From: Rosa chinensis | Taxonomy: Eukaryota; Streptophyta; Magnoliopsida; Rosales; Rosaceae | DNA: 64,000 bases | Direction of reading: 5' to 3' | Assembly (NCBI RefSeq): GCF_002994745.2 | Contig: NC_037093.1 | Location: forward strand, 18,177,555-18,241,554 | Shown: in pieces, positions 11,107-23,849 of the stretch | How the letters are laid out: the number at the start of each line of letters is the position of its first letter | Position numbering within the stretch: the first letter of the stretch is position 1 | The notes under the pieces: generated by a model | Seen by the model: the letters and a program-made list of their open reading frames with translations, nothing else | The model's database searches: none | What the model was told of the DNA's origin: nothing | Position numbers and translations under genes: made by a program

Positions 11107-11334
11107 AGCTATACATACTGTTATTCAATTTCTTTATCTATCAATGAAATCAAATGGGCACTGGTTTCTCTCTCCTAAGCTTGATCTTATAGTGTAGTGT
11201 AGATGTACAGATTTACCGTAGCTCTCTTAAAGGTTTTCAAAGCACTTGCAAAAATTATCATACTCAAATTGATTATAAACTTAAAGAAGGATCTTCTGGC
11301 CAGTTCATCTTGCTTTTATTTCCAGACTTCCCTT
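11107..11334. other. 3' flank of the NAC pseudogene
   Basis: Short AT-rich spacer between the NAC remnant and the left arm of the large inverted repeat. It probably includes the old 3' untranslated region; nothing else is seen. Confidence 0.4.
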
Positions 11335-12968
11335 GGAATCTAATGGGAAAGCTGTTATTAATCAACAAATTGTGAATGGTGGACTGCTAGTTTTAAATCG
11401 TTTGATACAGATGACTTTTGAAAATTGTTAGAAGCAGCATAGTAGCTACCAGTCTACCAAGTGCAAAAGCTAAATTCAGTAGTTTTAATGCAAATTCTTA
11501 TGGCATTGAGAAAATAGTAAAATCCAGCGGGGCTGTTTAGGTGGATTCCATTTCTATGTACAACACTTGGATATACTTTCTACTAATGAGAGGAATGATC
11601 TTATTATGCATGGGCATGAACCTGAGAAATGATGAGGGAGTCAAGGGTTGTAAACTCCTAGTTATGATATTATTGGATTGTCGAACCTTAATAACAATAG
11701 CCAATTAACACGTGACTGGCTTGCTCACTTCTTTGAGGTAATACCAAGGAGATGTTGCCATGTTACTGCTTTTGCTATGGTTTGTCTGGAGGGAGCCCAA
11801 CCTGTGCGTTTGGTCTTGCAAAGCAGTCTCCATTCATAAAGAATGTTCAGTGCCACTGGAATGAACCACCACAACCAAATCAAGAAACATACCAATAATG
11901 TTAAGAATGAAGCTGGAAGTAGTGATGCTCTCGATATTTTGGAACACATAACAGAAACAATGCTTTCCATTTGTAGGGATATCCTCATTACTGAATTAAT
12001 TAGGCTGCACTATGTCTATGTATTGTGAATAAATGCAAAAAAAGGATTTAAGATCTTGAATGGATTACTATGGGTATCTTTGGTAAGGAAGGGAAATAAT
12101 GTGAACTACACAGTACGAAGGGAAATAATGTGAACTACACGGTACAAATTTATGGATCCAGCTGCTCTAAAGTAAGGATGTTGTGAATTTACGTCAATTT
12201 CATAAAATCTTGATTTTCTGTCTAATCTAAGGGTCTTGACAATTGACACATCATTATTCCACTAATTTTTAGTTTTTCATCTAAACCTTAGTTAACTTTC
12301 CATTAACTCCAAAAAAAAAAAAAGGGATTTATCGTCAAGTTCCTTCTTCATTCTTCCTTTCCTATTTCTCTTTACTTCCATGGCTGCATACTAACCATGG
12401 AATGACTTCTTGCACTTGTGTTAATTAATAAATTTTTCAAGAATCAATCCTATGTTATTCATTCTATTTTCATAATTACGAATCAAATTATCAAATTGTT
12501 TATGGTTTGGGTACTAGAGAACTCGTATTACTAGATACAATATAATCCTATGCTCATCTTTGATCAACCTAAGAATTAGAAAATTGTTTATCAGCTTGAT
12601 CATGCATCATCAATATTAATGAACTCATCTTCAGCATCACAATTGAGAATCTGCTATGTGAGTTCAAAAATTTAATCATGGAACTGAGTTCAAGAGTTCT
12701 TAAAATTATTCATCAAGATGCAATACTAAATTGGGATATATTAACTCCATTGGGAAAAAAACAAATTTATTTTCCCTTCTCTTCCAACACAAAAAAAAAA
12801 AAACAACAAAAGTAAGTTCAGTGTGTATTTTGGTCTCCGATCATGGTTTAGGTATCTTCAGATGTCTGTATTAATGGAAACAGAATAAATAGCATAGGAT
12901 TATTTATTTATGAATTTATTAATTAACAGAAGTGTAAGAACAGTCATTCCATGGTAGCACAACCATGG
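11335..12968 (+). repeat. left arm of a giant inverted repeat
   Basis: Matches the reverse complement of 17881-19585 along almost its whole length. For example, the start (cttggaatctaatggg) pairs with sequence ending near 19585, and the inner end (agtcattccatgg) pairs with 17895-17907. Arms are about 1.63 and 1.70 kb and differ by substitutions and small indels, including an 85-base stretch near 12880 present only in the right arm. A frame of about 87 codons with a hydrophobic stretch exists in both arms, but I recognise no family and do not call it a gene. Confidence 0.85.
12378..12968 (+). mobile_element. MITE-like element, left copy
   Basis: Bounded on both sides by CCATGG and by an inverted repeat of about 110 bases: ccatggctgc...ccatggaatgact...ttaattaataaatt at the left, the same sequence reversed at 12880-12968. 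It has no coding capacity. It forms the inner third of the left arm and has a copy at 17881-18560. The class is unknown because target duplications are not clear. Confidence 0.6.
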
Positions 12969-15160
12969 TTATTTATTTATTAATTTTATGTTTTGTGATT
13001 ACACGCATTTTTATGCGCGTAATTACTTTCTAAACACTAGAATTAAGCTAATCTTCAAAGTAATTATTATGTAATTAATCTATTTTTATTTATGTTGTAG
13101 TAAATAAGCGGAGTTGTGGATTTCGGAAGAAGTTGTGTGAAATTGGAGCAAAATGAGGTTTTCGACAAAAGGACGAAAAGTTTAGCACACAAGTCAACTG
13201 ATTGACCATCGGGTCAACCAAGTCAACTTTGCCCAATAGCACACAAGTGAAGAACCAAGCCCATTTGTATTATATCTTTGTATTCAAATTTCAAATTCAA
13301 AATTGATGTAATGACAATAATAATTAGTGGACCACACACCTCACACACATCACACATGTGGATGGAAATATTTATTTGTGTTCACACTAAGCACACACTC
13401 ACTTACACTTTTGTGCTCCTATTTTCTTTATATTTTTCAAAAATTTTTCTACACTTCTAATTCTCTACATTTTTATTAGGTTGTTTTAGTCTTTTCATTT
13501 TATCCATTTTCTACTTATTTTTGAGCCATTGGATCTAGGGTACAAGCCCAATCTTGACCCTAGAACCCAAGGGGGTATTTAAACATCTTTGCACACACAT
13601 TGCACACACATTGTACAAACTTAAGACCCATTTTTCTACACCCTAGGCCTTTTGGTCGAATTTAGAGACTTCTCATCTATTTTCCATCTTCTCTCTCATT
13701 CTCTCTCTTCCCAATTTATCATTCTTCACCATTTTTCAAAGAAAATCAAGGGGCTTTAACTACCCACACCTTCAATTGTTCATCAACACAAAGAGATTCT
13801 GCTTTTGGTAAAGAGGAGGGTTTAATATCAAGTTGGGTTCATGTTTGCCTATAGCAAATTGTGAGCCTAGCTTGTGTTCCCTCTCTCCTATATCATTTCT
13901 CTTAATTTCTTATGTATTTGATGATGTATTTGATAATGGGTTGTGAGTAGTTTAATTTTGGAAGTTAGGGTTGTGAAGCCCTAACTCATCTTGTATAAAT
14001 ATTGATACTTTATTTTTAATAAATGCAATTTCCATTGTGTATGCTTTAAATCCGAATGTATTGGTCCTTAGAAGCATGTTTCTAGGCTTTGTCACCCTTT
14101 GAAATTATGTTGTGGGCAATTGTGATGAATAGATTGATAAACTGACAACTTATTAATCTTGTTGCATCTAGGATTTAAGAGTGGTAACCATTAGCTAACT
14201 TAATTGTAGCTAAGCTTGCTTGGGTCTCTATTATTTTGCACTCTAGGCCTCTAATTTTAGATATTGCGGCCTTAACCGATGTAATGCCTAAGTTAGAAAG
14301 TTGATTGTGGCCCTAACCTGCATAATCGATACACTGTTGAAACCAAAAAAATATATAAATATTATTAATTATATCAGTCCAGTTTAAAGCCCAGCTTACT
14401 TGGCTTAGGAGTACTTGGTGAGTAGACTCCCTATCATATGAAGACTCTATGCTGACAAAGCATATGAAGCGGCAAAAGAAAAATGGTGATCATCTATCAT
14501 ACAATTCAAAATGTTGTTATCCAATCAAACTTCAATTATCAATCTTGAAAGATAATGATAGGATGGAAACGTGAAACATGCATGCAGAAATTCAAATTGA
14601 AATTGACTGGTCAATATATACACATGCTTTGGAGATTAACGGATCAACATGGTTTACAAACACTCAAATTCAAATATGAGTTCACACCTTATCCGATCAA
14701 CATCGACTTTGATGTATAAATTAAATAGACCATGACAAGGCAGAGGGGGAGAGAAATACAAAGATACACAGTAGAGGAGGAGGAGAAAACACTATAGAGG
14801 GCAGGAAAAAAAAAAAAACAAAGACGAGCATAAGAGAAAGACGCAGCAAAGGGAAAAGAAAACGGATAAAGCAGAAATACAGAGAGGAAAGAAATAGAGA
14901 ATAATGGTCCAAGTTTCGCTACCAGAGAAGGAAAAGAAAAACTGCAGGTATACGGCTGCATCCAGGGTTATTTTTTTAATGAAATTTCCTAGACAATGCT
15001 CATGACAGGAAAAGAAGTCTGCCTCCCTGCGATGCAAGTGTCTTCAATTGATCCAAGAGAGAGTGACCATCTCGTATGGAGTTTACAAACTCTAATAGGC
15101 CGTTCATGAACGACCACAACCATTAGGGTTTTTCCAGCCTCTCCAAGATGATATTTAACG

Positions 15161-15330
15161 CATCGAAACAACACGGTTGTTCACGAACAGTCTCGTTTCA
15201 ATGCTCAAAGCTCCCGCCGAAATGGTGTTGTTTGCAGCTCTTAGGTGCTCTCCACTGCTTAATGGCATCGAAACAATACGGTTGTTCACGAACAGCCTCG
15301 TTTCAATGCTCAAATCTCCCTTGAGATGGT
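15161..15330 (+). repeat. tandem duplication, about 105-base period
   Basis: catcgaaacaa(c/t)acggttgttcac with the following 45 bases occurs at about 15162 and again at about 15267, with few differences. It lies in the spacer of the large inverted repeat. Confidence 0.8.
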
Positions 15331-16149
15331 GTTGCTCATGCATGACTCAAGCTCCTCCTAAAATGACATTGCCGTGGTCCTCCTACAAAAATTTGAGGAG
15401 AATGAAACAAGCAGAAGAATGAAAGTTCTTGCAACTCTTCATTTGTGAATGAGAGAAAATAATAAAGCCATAGCACTCTTTTCTCTATTCAAAGTAAAAG
15501 AGACGGCGTACTTGGCGTTGGTACAAATTTCTCCTACAAGTCTTGAACAGAGCCATCACACCTCCTACAGGGGGAAAATTGAAGCTCTCTAATTCTTGTT
15601 GGCATGTGGTACCAACTTGAAAAGTCAAACGGTGGAGAATTAGCCTGCATACAAAAGACAAATGCTTTGAAATCAATATAAAAGCAATTAAAAAAAATTT
15701 GTATGGCTGCAAGTTAGTTAGCATAGGCAATGTCCAGATGTTTGCAAGTCTTCATAATTAAGCTTTTTCTTTGTTTCTGGACGTGGTGGCTTAATAATGG
15801 AAGAAGACAAAATAGAGGCTGATTTAAGTGGTGGAAGAGAACCCCAAAATGAAGGGAGGTTCTCACCGAATGCTCGAAGAACTCGCCAAAAGATGGATGA
15901 GTAAGTGGTTTTCGACAAAAAGCACTGACAAGTGAAAACAAGAAATGTCAATAGTCAAATACGTGCAAGACAGGAAAACCGATCTCTTAATCAAATATGC
16001 TCAGAAGCAAATGTCTTTACCCAGTATACAAGAGGTGAAGACTCAAGGGAGTATGCACTCCCATCTGCACAGAGTGGAGCTGTCGTTCACCAGATAAGGC
16101 TGAATCAATGCACACGGAGGAAATTTAGTTGGGCTGATTTGAAGCCCGA

Positions 16150-16281
16150 GATGGGTGTCCAGAGCATTTTATTTGGGCCTGACGTGAAATGAAGCTAAAA
16201 GGCCTAGAAAGAAAAGATGGGTGTCCATATCATTTTATTCGGGCCTAACGCAGCATGAAGCTAGAGGCCTAGAAATACAGA
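16150..16281 (+). repeat. tandem duplication, 66-base period
   Basis: atgggtgtcca, then cattttatt(t/c)gggcct and gcctagaaa, occur at 16151 and again at 16217. The two units are diverged by several substitutions. Confidence 0.75.
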
Positions 16282-16534
16282 AGAAATATAGACCATTACA
16301 AAGCCCGCTTTAAGACAGTTTACCTCAAAAGTTCGGGCCCAGCCAAATTTGTAGTTGACAAGTAAAGGAGACAACACAAAAGCCCATTCCACGGCCCATT
16401 ACAGAATGCAGGCACTCTTTGATTTGAATGTCTGCAAAAGAAATACATTTGACGGATTCAGAAAAATACATACATATGTCGAACACAATAGTTTTTACAA
16501 AACCAGAAATACAAATTCTTATGAACTACGGTCG

Positions 16535-17115
16535 GTTTGATCCCACAATGGGTACGTAAGCAATCTAGAAACACCCACTAGATGCAACCACAAGTCCAAA
16601 TAGAATCCTTGACTCCACCAGTCAAAATTCAGCTAGTCCTAAATTGAATCATTGACTCCAGTCAAATTCTGCCAACACCAGAAATACAAACTCCTGAACT
16701 ACAATGGTTTGATCCCTCCTCGAGGGTATGTAGGCAATCTAGCGACCCACTAGATGCAACCGCAAGTCCAAACAAGATCTCTGACTCTCTGGTTTATCCA
16801 ATCTGAATCCCTGACCTCATCAGTCAAATTCTGCCAAACACCAGGAAACGTCACAGCCTTTCCAAATAAAATCCATGACTCCCTGGTTCATCCAATCCGA
16901 ATCCCTGACCTCATCAGTCAAATTCTGCCAAACACCAGGAAACATCACAACCTTTCCAAACAAATCGAATCTCTGGTTCACTTACACCAAATTCGTCCAA
17001 ACACTATTCCTATTCCAAAAAGCCATACCCTCCAATGGGTCATTCACCCATTGGAACTCTTGAACTACGAGTGGCTTGATCCCTCTCCAAGGGTACGTAG
17101 GCAACCCATTCAAAT
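16535..17115 (+). repeat. cluster of direct repeats in the spacer
   Basis: Two related motifs recur. A block ending ggtacgta(a/g)gcaa with a following cactagatgcaacc is seen at about 16550, 16725 and (shortened) 17092. A block containing ccctgacctcatcagtcaaa and caaacaccaggaaac is duplicated at about 16808 and 16901, a period of about 94. The frames through this cluster are products of repetition. Confidence 0.75.
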
Positions 17116-17880
17116 ATCTGGGTGCAGCCGCAAAAACAAACAAACAAACACACATCCTCAATTGGTTTCTTCATAAATGGAATCAAAGGGTGTTTCCCTG
17201 TAACAAGGTATTGTAATTAAGAGACACATTCTGTTTTGAATGGGTCGAACCCGAAATAATTAAAACTTTGTTCTTTTAATGAATACGAGTGAAATTATGT
17301 TGGGTGACATTTTCGCTCACTGTGTGCAATTTTCTCTCAACATACACCGAAAGGATAATTGGTTTAGTAGCCGTGACTGGTACTAGATACGGGACTTAAC
17401 ACATATAGGAAATGCATGCATTTGTGAAATTGGCATCGATATTTGCAAGATAGTTAGTGTGAATCACCCGACAGTCCCATGTTCCCATTAATTTGAAAAT
17501 CCAAATTTAATTTCTTGCTTGATAATTAGTTGTTTGCTTTTATTTTAGTTTGCATTTAATTTAGTTAATTCCCAATTCAAAATTCCAAAACAAAATTCTA
17601 CCTTCCATTGTGCATAAATCATTTGGGCTACAAGTTAGTGGCTTTGATTAGGCTTAGTGTGAGTTAAGCCAAGCATTGCCGAGGTTTGGTGCTTTGTGAA
17701 TATTATTTTAATTTATTTTATTTTTATTTTTCATTGTATGCATTTGAGTTGTCTAGCGCCAATTATCTCGGTTAGGTCCAACACCAAATCCCCGAGGTAC
17801 GATAATCAAGGTTTTAATACTTCCCTTACTTGACAGGATTCGTATGCTTGCGAGAGTATATGCATCAAGTCATTTTGCTA

Positions 17881-18560
17881 CCATGGTTGTGCGTTAACCA
17901 TGGAATGACTGTTCTTGCACTTCTGTTAATTAATAAATTCATAAATAAATAATCCTATGCTATTTATTCTGTTTTCATAATCACAAATATGATGATGTAC
18001 ACTGTACAGAGGATTAGGGCATTTGAAAATGTTGATTTGAAGTGGAATTCCATTAATACAGACATTTGAAGATACCTAAACCATGATCGGAGACCAAAAT
18101 ACACACTGAACTTACTTTTGTTGTTGTTGTTGTTTTTTTTTTTTTTCGTGTTGGGAGAGAAGGGAAAATAAATATTTTTTTTCCCGATGGAGTTAATATA
18201 TCCCAATTTAGTATTGCATCTTGATGAATTTTAAGAACTCTTAAACTCAGTTCCATGATTAATTTTTTGAACTCACATAGCAGATTCTCAATTGTGATGC
18301 TCAAGATGAGTTCATTAATATTGATGATGCATGATCAAGCTGATAAACAATTTTCTAATTCTCAGGTCCATCAAAGATGAGCATATATAGGATTATATTG
18401 AATTTGGTAATAAGAGTTCTCTAGTACCCAAATCATAAACAATCTGATTATTTGATTCATAATTATGAAAATAGAATGAATAATATAGGATTGATTCTTG
18501 AAGAATTTATTAATTAACACAAGTGCAAGAAGTCATTCCATGGTTAGTATGCAGCCATGG
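17881..18560 (-). mobile_element. MITE-like element, right copy
   Basis: Partner of 12378-12968, about 90 bases longer. Ends are CCATGG with a long inverted repeat (ccatggttgtgcgttaacc at the left, ggttagtatgcagccatgg at the right). The left end is itself a small hairpin: ccatggtt and aaccatgg separated by 7 bases. Confidence 0.6.
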
Positions 18561-19585
18561 AAGTAAAGAGAAATAGGAAAGGAAGAACAAAGAAGGAACT
18601 TGACGATAAATCCCTTTTTTTTTTTTGGAGTTAATGGAAAGTTAACTAAGGTTTAGATGAAAAACTAAAAATTGGTGGAATAATGATGTGTCAATTGTCA
18701 AGACCCTTAGATTAGAAAGAAAATCAAGATTTTAAGAAATTGACGTAAATTCACAACCTCCTCACTTTAGAAGAGCCGGATCCATAAATTTGTACTGTAT
18801 AGTTCACATTATTTCCCTTCCTTACCAAAGATACCCATAGTAATCCATTCAAGATCTTAAATCCTTTTTTTGCATTTATTCACAATACATACGCGCAGTG
18901 CAGCCTAATTAATTTCAGTAATGAGGATATCCCTACAAATGGAAAGCATTGTTTCTGTTATGTGTTCCAAAATATCGAGAGCATCACTACTTCCAGCTTC
19001 ATTCTTAACATTATTGGTATGTTTCCTGATTTGGCTGTGGTGGTTCATTCCAGTGGCACTGAACATTCTTTATGAATGGAGACTGCTTAGTGCTTTGCAA
19101 GACCAAACGCACAGGTTGGGCTCCCTCCAGACAAACCATAGCAAAAGCAGTAACATGGCAACATCTCCTTGGTATTACCTCAAAGAAGTGAGCAAGCCAG
19201 TCACGTTTTAACTGGCTATTGTTATCAAGGTTCGACAATCCAATAATATCAGAACTAGGAGTTTGCGACCCTTGACTCCCTCACCATTTATCAGGTTCAT
19301 TCCCATGCATAATAAGATCATTCCTCTCATTAGTAGAAAGTATATCCAAGTGTTGTACATAGAAATGGAATCCACCTAAATAGCCCTGCTGGATTATACT
19401 ATTTTCTCAATGCCATAAGAATTTGCATTGAAACTACTGAATTTAGCTTTTACACTTGGTAGACTGGTAGCTACTATGCTGCTTCTAACAATTTTCAAAA
19501 GTCAGCTGTATCAAAAGATTTAAAACGAGCAGTCCACCATTCACAATTTGTTGATTAATAACAGCTTTCCCATTAGATTCCAGGT
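17881..19585 (-). repeat. right arm of the giant inverted repeat
   Basis: Reverse-complement partner of 11335-12968. The right arm is slightly longer. Its outer edge runs directly into a worn L1-like region (19590-21070, minus strand), which is not present beside the left arm. This may mean the right arm is the older position and the left arm the copy; that direction is an inference. Confidence 0.85.
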
Positions 19586-19589
19586 ACAC

Positions 19590-21070
19590 GTTGAGGAACA
19601 GAGTTAAAAAACTTGCTTTACCACTTCTAGAACGAACATTGTTGGACCTCATTACTAGTGTAAGGTAGCCGCCTGCCAACAATTCCTTGATTGAACACCA
19701 GCTTCCACATCCTCATTCTGCAGAATAGTATATTAACTTGTTAAGAATCAGTATGAGAGGAGAGCTTAGCACCTTTAAGAGGTTTTGCACAGCTAAGATC
19801 CAGAATTACTGGTTTCCGAATACAAGTATCAGCAACATACGAGTCATCAGTAAACATCAAAGAGTTCTCAATGATAAGACTAGCGTCATGGTCAGAGATA
19901 CCTTTTGTAGCTGAATACTTGAACGATCGCATTGGGGCATCAACAACCTGAGTATGGCCTTTTCTTTATGAAGGACAGTGATCAATACCATGACCATAGC
20001 CCTCACAACCAAAGTTAGACCAAATGGTAGGGATCACTGCCCTTCAAGTCCTGAGTATGGCCTATTGATTGTTCAACTTTCAAGTCTTTGGAATTTAAGA
20101 TGGTTGGTCATCTTATAATCTTCAACATGGAAAAGAAGAGGCAACTACGAAATCGATCTTTGTCAAATAGAGACTTCCAATATATCATCTGAATAGTTTT
20201 TGGAGAAGATTATATGTTTCTCACTTATTTCAAAAGAAATATTCACATATAACATTGGACATAGTATTGATATCATATAAAGATAAACAGTAAGTCTTGC
20301 TGTCAAACTATAATTCATAACAATTGAACTCTTTGAAGTAGTGTAGAACTCATTACTGATAAAAGTAAGTAGGGTGCTCAGCGTTTGAGGTGCTTCTATA
20401 TTCTGAAACATCCTAAAATAGTTGGGTTGAAGTGCTGAATTGAAATAATGACTTCAAAATATAGATTCCCTGCACATCTGATACACTGACCTCCTTCCTT
20501 ACTCTCCCAACCACGTCTGAATTTCCTTAGCAGCATAGGATACATCCAGCAGATTCAAATTGCTTGATTTGAGACTTAAAGAAACAATAGTAAGGAGTCC
20601 AATTTGCTAGAGTACCACTTACAGAAGCTTGGTTGGATGCCTGCAATATTAATTGACATTCCCCAAATTAATGAAGGTTAAAACTGAATCAAAAACCTCT
20701 TTGCCCTTCCATTTCAAAATGAACAAAAGAGTTGCAGCAAAAGTAGTCAAATATTTAGGTGTGTGAGTTTCAGCTTCAAGGTTAGAGAACAGCCAATGCT
20801 CAAACTGTAAAGAAAGAGAGCAGGTGAAGGTGAAATCATACCAAGTTAAGACTATATCTTTAAAAAGATAGTAAAGTGCCTGAGGAAATTATCCTGATAC
20901 TCCACATAATTTTTACATCTAGGACACACTGGATCAGCAGTTAACTTCCATCAGCATCTATGGATATTAGATAGAATTTTTCCATCTTTAACAACCCATA
21001 AGAGGTGAAAATCTTAGGAGGGAGATTAATTTTTCAAATAACATAGTAGCTAAAATTCCATCACGAGCTC
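19590..21070 (-). mobile_element. worn L1-type LINE relic
   Basis: On the minus strand near 20920-20860 a zf-RVT-like stretch LTADPVCPRCKNYVEYQDNFLRHF is visible in one frame. It is followed about 50 codons on by FAATLLFILKWKGKEVF, which fits the position of the usual LLWxIWKxRN motif of L1 proteins. Frames are broken throughout, and no reverse transcriptase core remains. Call made on motif order only. Confidence 0.4.
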
Positions 21071-21170
21071 AAAGCTTTCTCTTCATCAACAGAGAATACT
21101 CTGATTTCAAGGGGCCTATGACGTCAATTTTCTCTTGTTGTTGTTGTTCTTCTTCTTCTTCTCTTCCCAA

Positions 21171-21373
21171 ACAGTCTTCTTTCTCACAACAATTGAGTTA
21201 ATTTTCATAAACATCTGGTAAGTACTCTTATCCCTTACTGGTGTTCCACTTTTTCAACAACTTCCCAGAAAACAGTCTTCTTTCTCACAACAATAGACTT
21301 AATTTTCATAAACATCCGGTAATTACTCTGATTCCTTACTGGTGTTCCACTTTTTTCAAATACTTCCCAGTGA
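21171..21373 (+). repeat. tandem duplication, 101-base period
   Basis: acagtcttctttctcacaac begins at 21171 and again at 21272; each copy continues to ttactggtgttccacttttt and cttcccag. The copies are about 90 per cent identical by eye. A TTG/TTC microsatellite lies just upstream at 21136-21160. Confidence 0.8.
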
Positions 21374-21479
21374 TTCCTCCTTCTGATATTCCTTTAATTT
21401 TTTTCAAAAGAAACCTTTGTGACACATTCAATTGAAGCATCCCACCAATCACCAACTTATATATTGTCAAATTTTCTGA

Positions 21480-22170
21480 GTGTTACTTAAACATTAACAA
21501 GCCATAAGGTCCATATGATGAACAGTATATCAAATGTACTGTTTCCTTTTCATTTTGGATAAAGATGAGACCCATGACATGAATGAGCATGTATTAAGTG
21601 GTGGCCGATTCTTTTAATAGGTTCCCTGATCTAATCCATTACCCTTAAGACTTTGCATCTTAACAGTTCATAAGAAGACAGAAAAACTTACGTCTGGTTT
21701 GACAATTAAGAAGTTGCTTATATCAAATGTATGTACAGACAAAATTACCAACCCATAAATCGAAATTGGTCAATAATCTAAGACAAGTAAATACAACACA
21801 TGAATCAGTGAGCTAAATCCCAAACAAGATATGTTACTCATATCTATCCACACATGTAAGAAATCATTAATATCACAAGGACCAACTCCTCAGAATGTTA
21901 AGATATTATGTCCTGTTAGATAGGATTTTTCTAACTGCTTTATGTTACGAACAATAAATTTTGAAATCAACATGGAGATGAATACATAACATTACTGTGC
22001 TCACTTTTTTATTTTCCTCTCTGATTACCCAGAAACCCCTCTTTTGGGTGGGGGTGACCATTGATATGCTCCTCAAAAGTCACACATGATCATCAATAGA
22101 ATAAGTTAACAACACAAAGAAGCAGTACTTGCTAATAAAGGGTTGCCACTTGACGCCATAACTTCCATTC
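21480..22170 (+). repeat. diverged segmental repeat, copy 1
   Basis: Aligns in patches, in the same order, with 23850-24660. Shared patches include acaagcca(t/c)a(a/t)ggt, ttaagtggtggc, aagaagttgc(t/g)(t/c)atatcaaatgta, and a block with gaccattgatatgctc plus cacatgatcat near 22057-22110. No protein features; the base sequence has diverged strongly. Confidence 0.5.
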
Positions 22171-23849
22171 AAATTTCTTTTCTAATAAAGGGTCATACCA
22201 TAAATTAGGATAACCAAAGATTTTCAATCCCCAATTTATAATGAGTTTAAGGTTTCTTCTTGATCTCTCATCAATTAGGTTTTGGACAGTGAAAGCATCT
22301 CAACCTGCCTATCAAACAAAATTAGCGTTCCAAGTTAATAACTTGCATATGCAGTTCCTTTAAATGTCATTGGCTTTTGTTAAGCTGCCACTATTCCTCA
22401 CTTTCACAGTTTATCATTGTTGGCAAACAACCTCCTACTGATTAAAAAAGAAAGCCAATACTGAAAGAGTAACTTGCTTCCACACATTAAATGTAACTGG
22501 TATGTCTTTCAGCTGTAAAACCCAAAATTCAACAAAAAGCCAATACAATCCAAACTACAACACTAAGATTTAATAAACCTTCACTTACTTGAACAGCTAG
22601 CTAATTTGTTTTTGAATCACTACCAAATCACTCAAATGACTATCAACATTTTCTCCTCCAGCTTATTAATTCCTATGGAGAATTAATGCTGGTTTAACCC
22701 ATGGATCAAGGCCGGAAGTAATTGCAAAGAATGGGGTCTAACAGTTGCTTGTTAAGAACTTACTTGTATGGATGGCGTATTAAGATGACCGGCAGGAAGT
22801 GGTCTGCCAGGGTTCTTGGCCAAGCTTCATAGTTAATGGGTTGATAACAAAGAATACATCAATAACCACCGTCCCCTTCACGCTCTGAATTCTATTCACC
22901 ACCATATTCCAAACTCTACAGAAGATTAAAGATTATAAGAAAATAAATGTATTCTGGTAGGTAGCAGTATGAAAATCATTTTCGACAACTCCTGGCCCCT
23001 GCTTTCAGGATACAGAAGCCAACTAACAGCGAAATTTACATTCAATGAAGGTAGAACATTAACCAACTGAGAACAGTCAAAATATACTAGATCTAAGGTA
23101 ACAAACTAAAGAACTGAAAAATGTTGTACATAAACATACACACCATGTAGGTCAATTATTAGGAATTTATACACATCAAAGGCTGCACAGTTATTGGTGA
23201 TTGGTATTCCTTCAAAAGTAAAGATTTATAATTCAACCTAGAGAAGTTTGGGTCAAGAAGTTATTTTAATCTTTGGGGGCCAAAGGACAAGTGTAATAGT
23301 AGACTGAAGTGAAATGACTACAAACAATTATTTTTTTGATAACAAAGACATGAACATGCACCAACATAAATATATATGACACATACCATCACGAGAAACT
23401 AGTACTTCACAACGAGAAAAAGGAAAAAAAAGAAAAATGATGCATTCCGAATGTACTATAGGAAAGAGAGAAATAAACTTCTGTCATGTCAAATGGAACA
23501 ATGAATGAGTAAGACTACAACCTGCTGTGTATTACAATCCACAACAGATAGCTAACATCCAAATCCAGATGCGAAACCTAACAACCAACAACCCTCTCTG
23601 GTCAGTATAACAATAAAAGAGTGAAACAAAAAGAGTGAAAGTAGACAACTATTGGTGATTGTGCTGTGTGCATTCAATAGTAAATTGAAACTTTAAAACC
23701 GTCCACAAAAATCTGGCGGTATTCAATGATGATTTTTAGAGAGCTTAAAAAAGTTAGATGGTAATCAAAAAGGATATCACAGATCCATTCTAACACCCAA
23801 AGGTTTCCAAGGAAGTCAGATGTGTTTATCTTTATTCAGCTGAGAGACT
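22171..23849. other. non-coding region between the two diverged repeats
   Basis: AT-rich. It includes a block at 23220-23330 (aaagatttataattcaacct and gaagtttgggtcaag) that recurs at 63235-63330. No gene seen. Confidence 0.5.

Larger units (their letters stand above)
12969..17880. mobile_element. spacer of the inverted repeat, non-coding retroelement-like DNA
   Basis: No frame with recognisable protein domains. Several features recall the non-coding parts of large plant LTR retrotransposons. There is a promoter-like pyrimidine-rich stretch with short repeats (13560-13800). Direct repeats carry gggtacgtaggcaa-type motifs (16540-17110). A final segment (17750-17870) has gcgccaattatctcgg and ggattcgtatgcttgcgag, as seen near LTRs of some gypsy elements. 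I found no LTR pair. The region also holds a purine-rich tract at 14730-14940. The retroelement origin is an inference from general resemblance. Confidence 0.4.

Noticed and set aside
11725..11988. Frame with a hydrophobic stretch, present in both arms of the inverted repeat (also 18921-19211)
   Set aside because: The second copy merely reflects the inverted repeat, and no family, start context or codon pattern supports a gene.
16754..17176. 140-codon frame
   Set aside because: It runs across direct repeats of about 94 bases, and the protein repeats itself for that reason alone.
12969..17880. Full-length LTR retrotransposon as the spacer
   Set aside because: No LTR pair, purine tract with adjoining LTR or protein domain could be found, so only a retroelement-like label is justified.
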